From: an uncultured Eubacteriales bacterium
GTDB lineage: Bacteria; Bacillota; Clostridia; Christensenellales; Aristaeellaceae
Direction of reading: 5' to 3'
Assembly: GCA_900553905.1 (NCBI GenBank)
Contig: USFL01000070.1
Location: 1-7,451, forward strand
DNA length: 7,451 bases
Shown here: positions 6,527 to 7,451 of the stretch, piece by piece
Layout of the letters: every line of letters starts with the position of its first letter
Position numbering within the stretch: position 1 is the stretch's first letter
Position numbers and translations under genes: made by a program
Notes under the pieces: model-generated
Seen by the model: only the letters and a program-made list of their open reading frames with translations
Databases searched by the model: none
Told to the model about the DNA's origin: nothing

Positions 6527-6536
6527 CAAACGTTTG
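6527..6536. promoter_or_regulatory. LacI/MalR-type operator
   Basis: CAAACGTTTG is a perfect 10-base palindrome centred on CG, flanked as TGTG...TGTG. It matches the core of MalR operators (GCAAACGTTTGC) and is an incomplete match to a CcpA cre site. It covers roughly the first transcribed bases of the promoter just upstream, where a bound repressor would block transcription. Autoregulation by the downstream LacI-type protein is the simplest reading. Confidence 0.75.
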
Positions 6537-6543
6537 TGCCTGC

Positions 6544-6573
6544 ATCATATCACAGCCCTTGAGCGCTTGTCAA
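6544..6573 (-). promoter_or_regulatory. Strong sigma-A promoter of the regulator-GH13 operon
   Basis: On the - strand a consensus TTGACA (6573-6568) is followed after 18 bases by TATGAT (6549-6544). TGA directly before the -10 box gives an extended -10 (TGnTATGAT). Transcription should start near 6537, at the edge of the operator. It lies just past the terminator of the preceding permease gene, so the operon is transcribed independently. Confidence 0.8.
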
Positions 6574-6601
6574 CCGCGGCGGGGAGGGCGTTTGCGCGCA
6601 C

Positions 6602-6631
6602 AAAAGCAGCCCGCGCCAGCGCGGGCGGCTT
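6602..6631 (-). terminator. Intrinsic terminator of the ABC permease gene
   Basis: GCCCGCGC (6609-6616) pairs with GCGCGGGC (6619-6626), with a further AAGC/GCTT pairing outside. On the - strand the stem is followed by TGCTTTTG. It lies about 20 bases after the permease stop codon and separates that gene from the LacI-type operon. Confidence 0.75.
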
Positions 6632-6648
6632 CGGCCGGAGGCAGGCGG

Positions 6649-7449
6649 TCAGCTCGCCTTGCCCGCCTCGGCCATGGCGTTTTCGGGGCGCTTTTTCTGG
6701 ATGCTGCTCCAGGCATGCATGACCAGCGCCAGCGCGATGACGCCATAGGAGATAAACACGCGGAAGTATTCGCCGATCGCCGCGTCGCCGAATAGGTTCT
6801 TGGCCGCCGGCGGCGTCACGATGAACAACAGGTGGAACAGGACGCAGCCCAGCAGCGCCTGGCTGTTGGTGGCGCGGCGGATGCTCGCGCCGCCCACCAG
6901 GATGGCCGCGCCCGCATAAAGGCCGACCTGCTCATGCGCGCCGTAGGTCTGGAAGGTGCCCATGTTCTGCACGAAGATGAGCTGGCCCCAGCCGGCGAGC
7001 ACGGTGGAGATCATGATGGCGATCACGCGCACATGATCCACATGGATACCGGAGGCGTTGGCCACCGTGCGGTTCTGGCCCACAGCGCGGAACTGCTGGC
7101 CGATGCGCGTTTTCATGATGCCCACATTGAACAGGCACAGGAGCCCCACCACCAGGAACGTGACCATGGGCACCGTGACCATGCTGAAGAGCGAGGCCAC
7201 CGCGGGGATCTGATACAGCAGGCAGGCCGCCGCCAGAATGCCGATGGAAATGCCGCCCTTTTTGGCGTTCAGGCGCTTGGTCAGCATCAGCACCACCAGC
7301 AGCGCCGCGATGACGCCGCAGCAGATGTACAGCGCGGGACCGAAGCTGAGCTTCCACAGGCCGTCCAGCGCGTACTTGATGCCTCCGCCGGAGCCATAGG
7401 TCAGGTCGATGGTGTTGGCCACGCCGGTGGAGCCCTTGATGACCAGGCC
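6649..7449 (-). CDS. ABC transporter permease, RbsC/BPD_transp_2 type (5' partial)
   Basis: The 3' part of an integral membrane permease for a sugar or nucleoside-like solute. The frame stays open to the right edge (it begins GLVIKGSTGV), so the GTG at 7422 is not the start. The 266 residues visible include hydrophobic segments at about 36-56, 68-88, 90-109, 142-160, 175-190, 196-213 and 229-246. The stretch RIGQQFRAVGQNRTVANASGI (split here at residues 115-135) corresponds to the cytoplasmic ATPase-contact loop of RbsC-type permeases. LYAGAAILVGGASI (177-190) corresponds to their conserved AAVVLGGTSL region. The protein ends with the polar tail EAGKAS. Its ATP-binding and solute-binding partners should lie beyond the right edge. 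The family handles ribose, galactose, autoinducer-2 or nucleosides, whereas maltodextrins usually use MalF/MalG-type permeases. Substrate is therefore unknown. Confidence 0.85.
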   Translation of the reverse strand, partial: GLVIKGSTGVANTIDLTYGSGGGIKYALDGLWKLSFGPALYICCGVIAALLVVLMLTKRLNAKKGGISIGILAAACLLYQIPAVASLFSMVTVPMVTFLVVGLLCLFNVGIMKTRIGQQFRAVGQNRTVANASGIHVDHVRVIAIMISTVLAGWGQLIFVQNMGTFQTYGAHEQVGLYAGAAILVGGASIRRATNSQALLGCVLFHLLFIVTPPAAKNLFGDAAIGEYFRVFISYGVIALALVMHAWSSIQKKRPENAMAEAGKAS

Positions 7450-7451
7450 GG

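Noticed and set aside
6482..6529. N-terminal 16-residue extension of the LacI-type regulator
   Set aside because: The extra residues are unlike the family, the start would lie in the operator, and a good ribosome binding site supports the ATG at 6481.
6527..6536. CcpA cre site
   Set aside because: The CG-centred core fits, but the outer positions of the cre consensus are not met on either strand. Autoregulation by the adjacent LacI/MalR-type protein is simpler, though dual use is not excluded.
5423..6562. 379-codon open frame on the + strand opposite the LacI-type gene
   Set aside because: It mirrors the regulator gene, runs through its promoter and operator, and has no family features. It is a by-product of low stop-codon density in GC-rich DNA.

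Overview
The window is GC-rich DNA that looks like a Gram-positive, Clostridia-type anaerobe, probably a gut Firmicute. The pointers are a sortase-anchored surface protein, a Bacillus-type xanthine phosphoribosyltransferase, a MalR-like LacI regulator with a sigma-A promoter, and AAGGAG-type ribosome binding sites. Species cannot be named from this sequence.

Left part (1-2672, + strand): one reading frame, open at the left edge, encodes a large cell-wall surface protein. It has a glycine-rich repeat region (AGIGGG units alternating with SGGSI-type beta strands), several beta domains, an Asp/Pro linker and a C-terminal PPKTG sorting signal. The first ~56 codons do not belong to it. They match the conserved middle of the alpha subunit of an acetate/acetoacetate-type CoA-transferase, and the switch falls exactly in a GGAGIGG motif common to both families. 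This is a chimeric join, either a real recombination or an assembly artefact, and it is the most notable feature here.

Convergence zone (2673-3024): no convincing gene. It holds a hairpin terminator-like element for the surface gene, a strongly nested palindromic segment (about 2800-2918) that could be a structured RNA on the - strand ending in a U tract, and a clean bidirectional terminator (2948-2972) that ends xpt.

Right part (3025-7451, all - strand, read right to left): the 3' part of an RbsC-type ABC permease, its terminator, then a strong promoter with a CAAACGTTTG operator driving a LacI/MalR-type regulator. The next gene, 16 bases further on, is a cytoplasmic GH13 neopullulanase/cyclomaltodextrinase-like enzyme. 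Regulator and enzyme form an autoregulated maltodextrin-use operon. xpt follows with its own putative promoter, which starts inside the end of the amylase gene, and serves purine salvage. The permease is separated by a terminator, and its substrate need not be the enzyme's substrate.

Apart from the chimeric join and the structured convergence zone, the gene content is ordinary. No mobile element, CRISPR array, tRNA or rRNA was seen.
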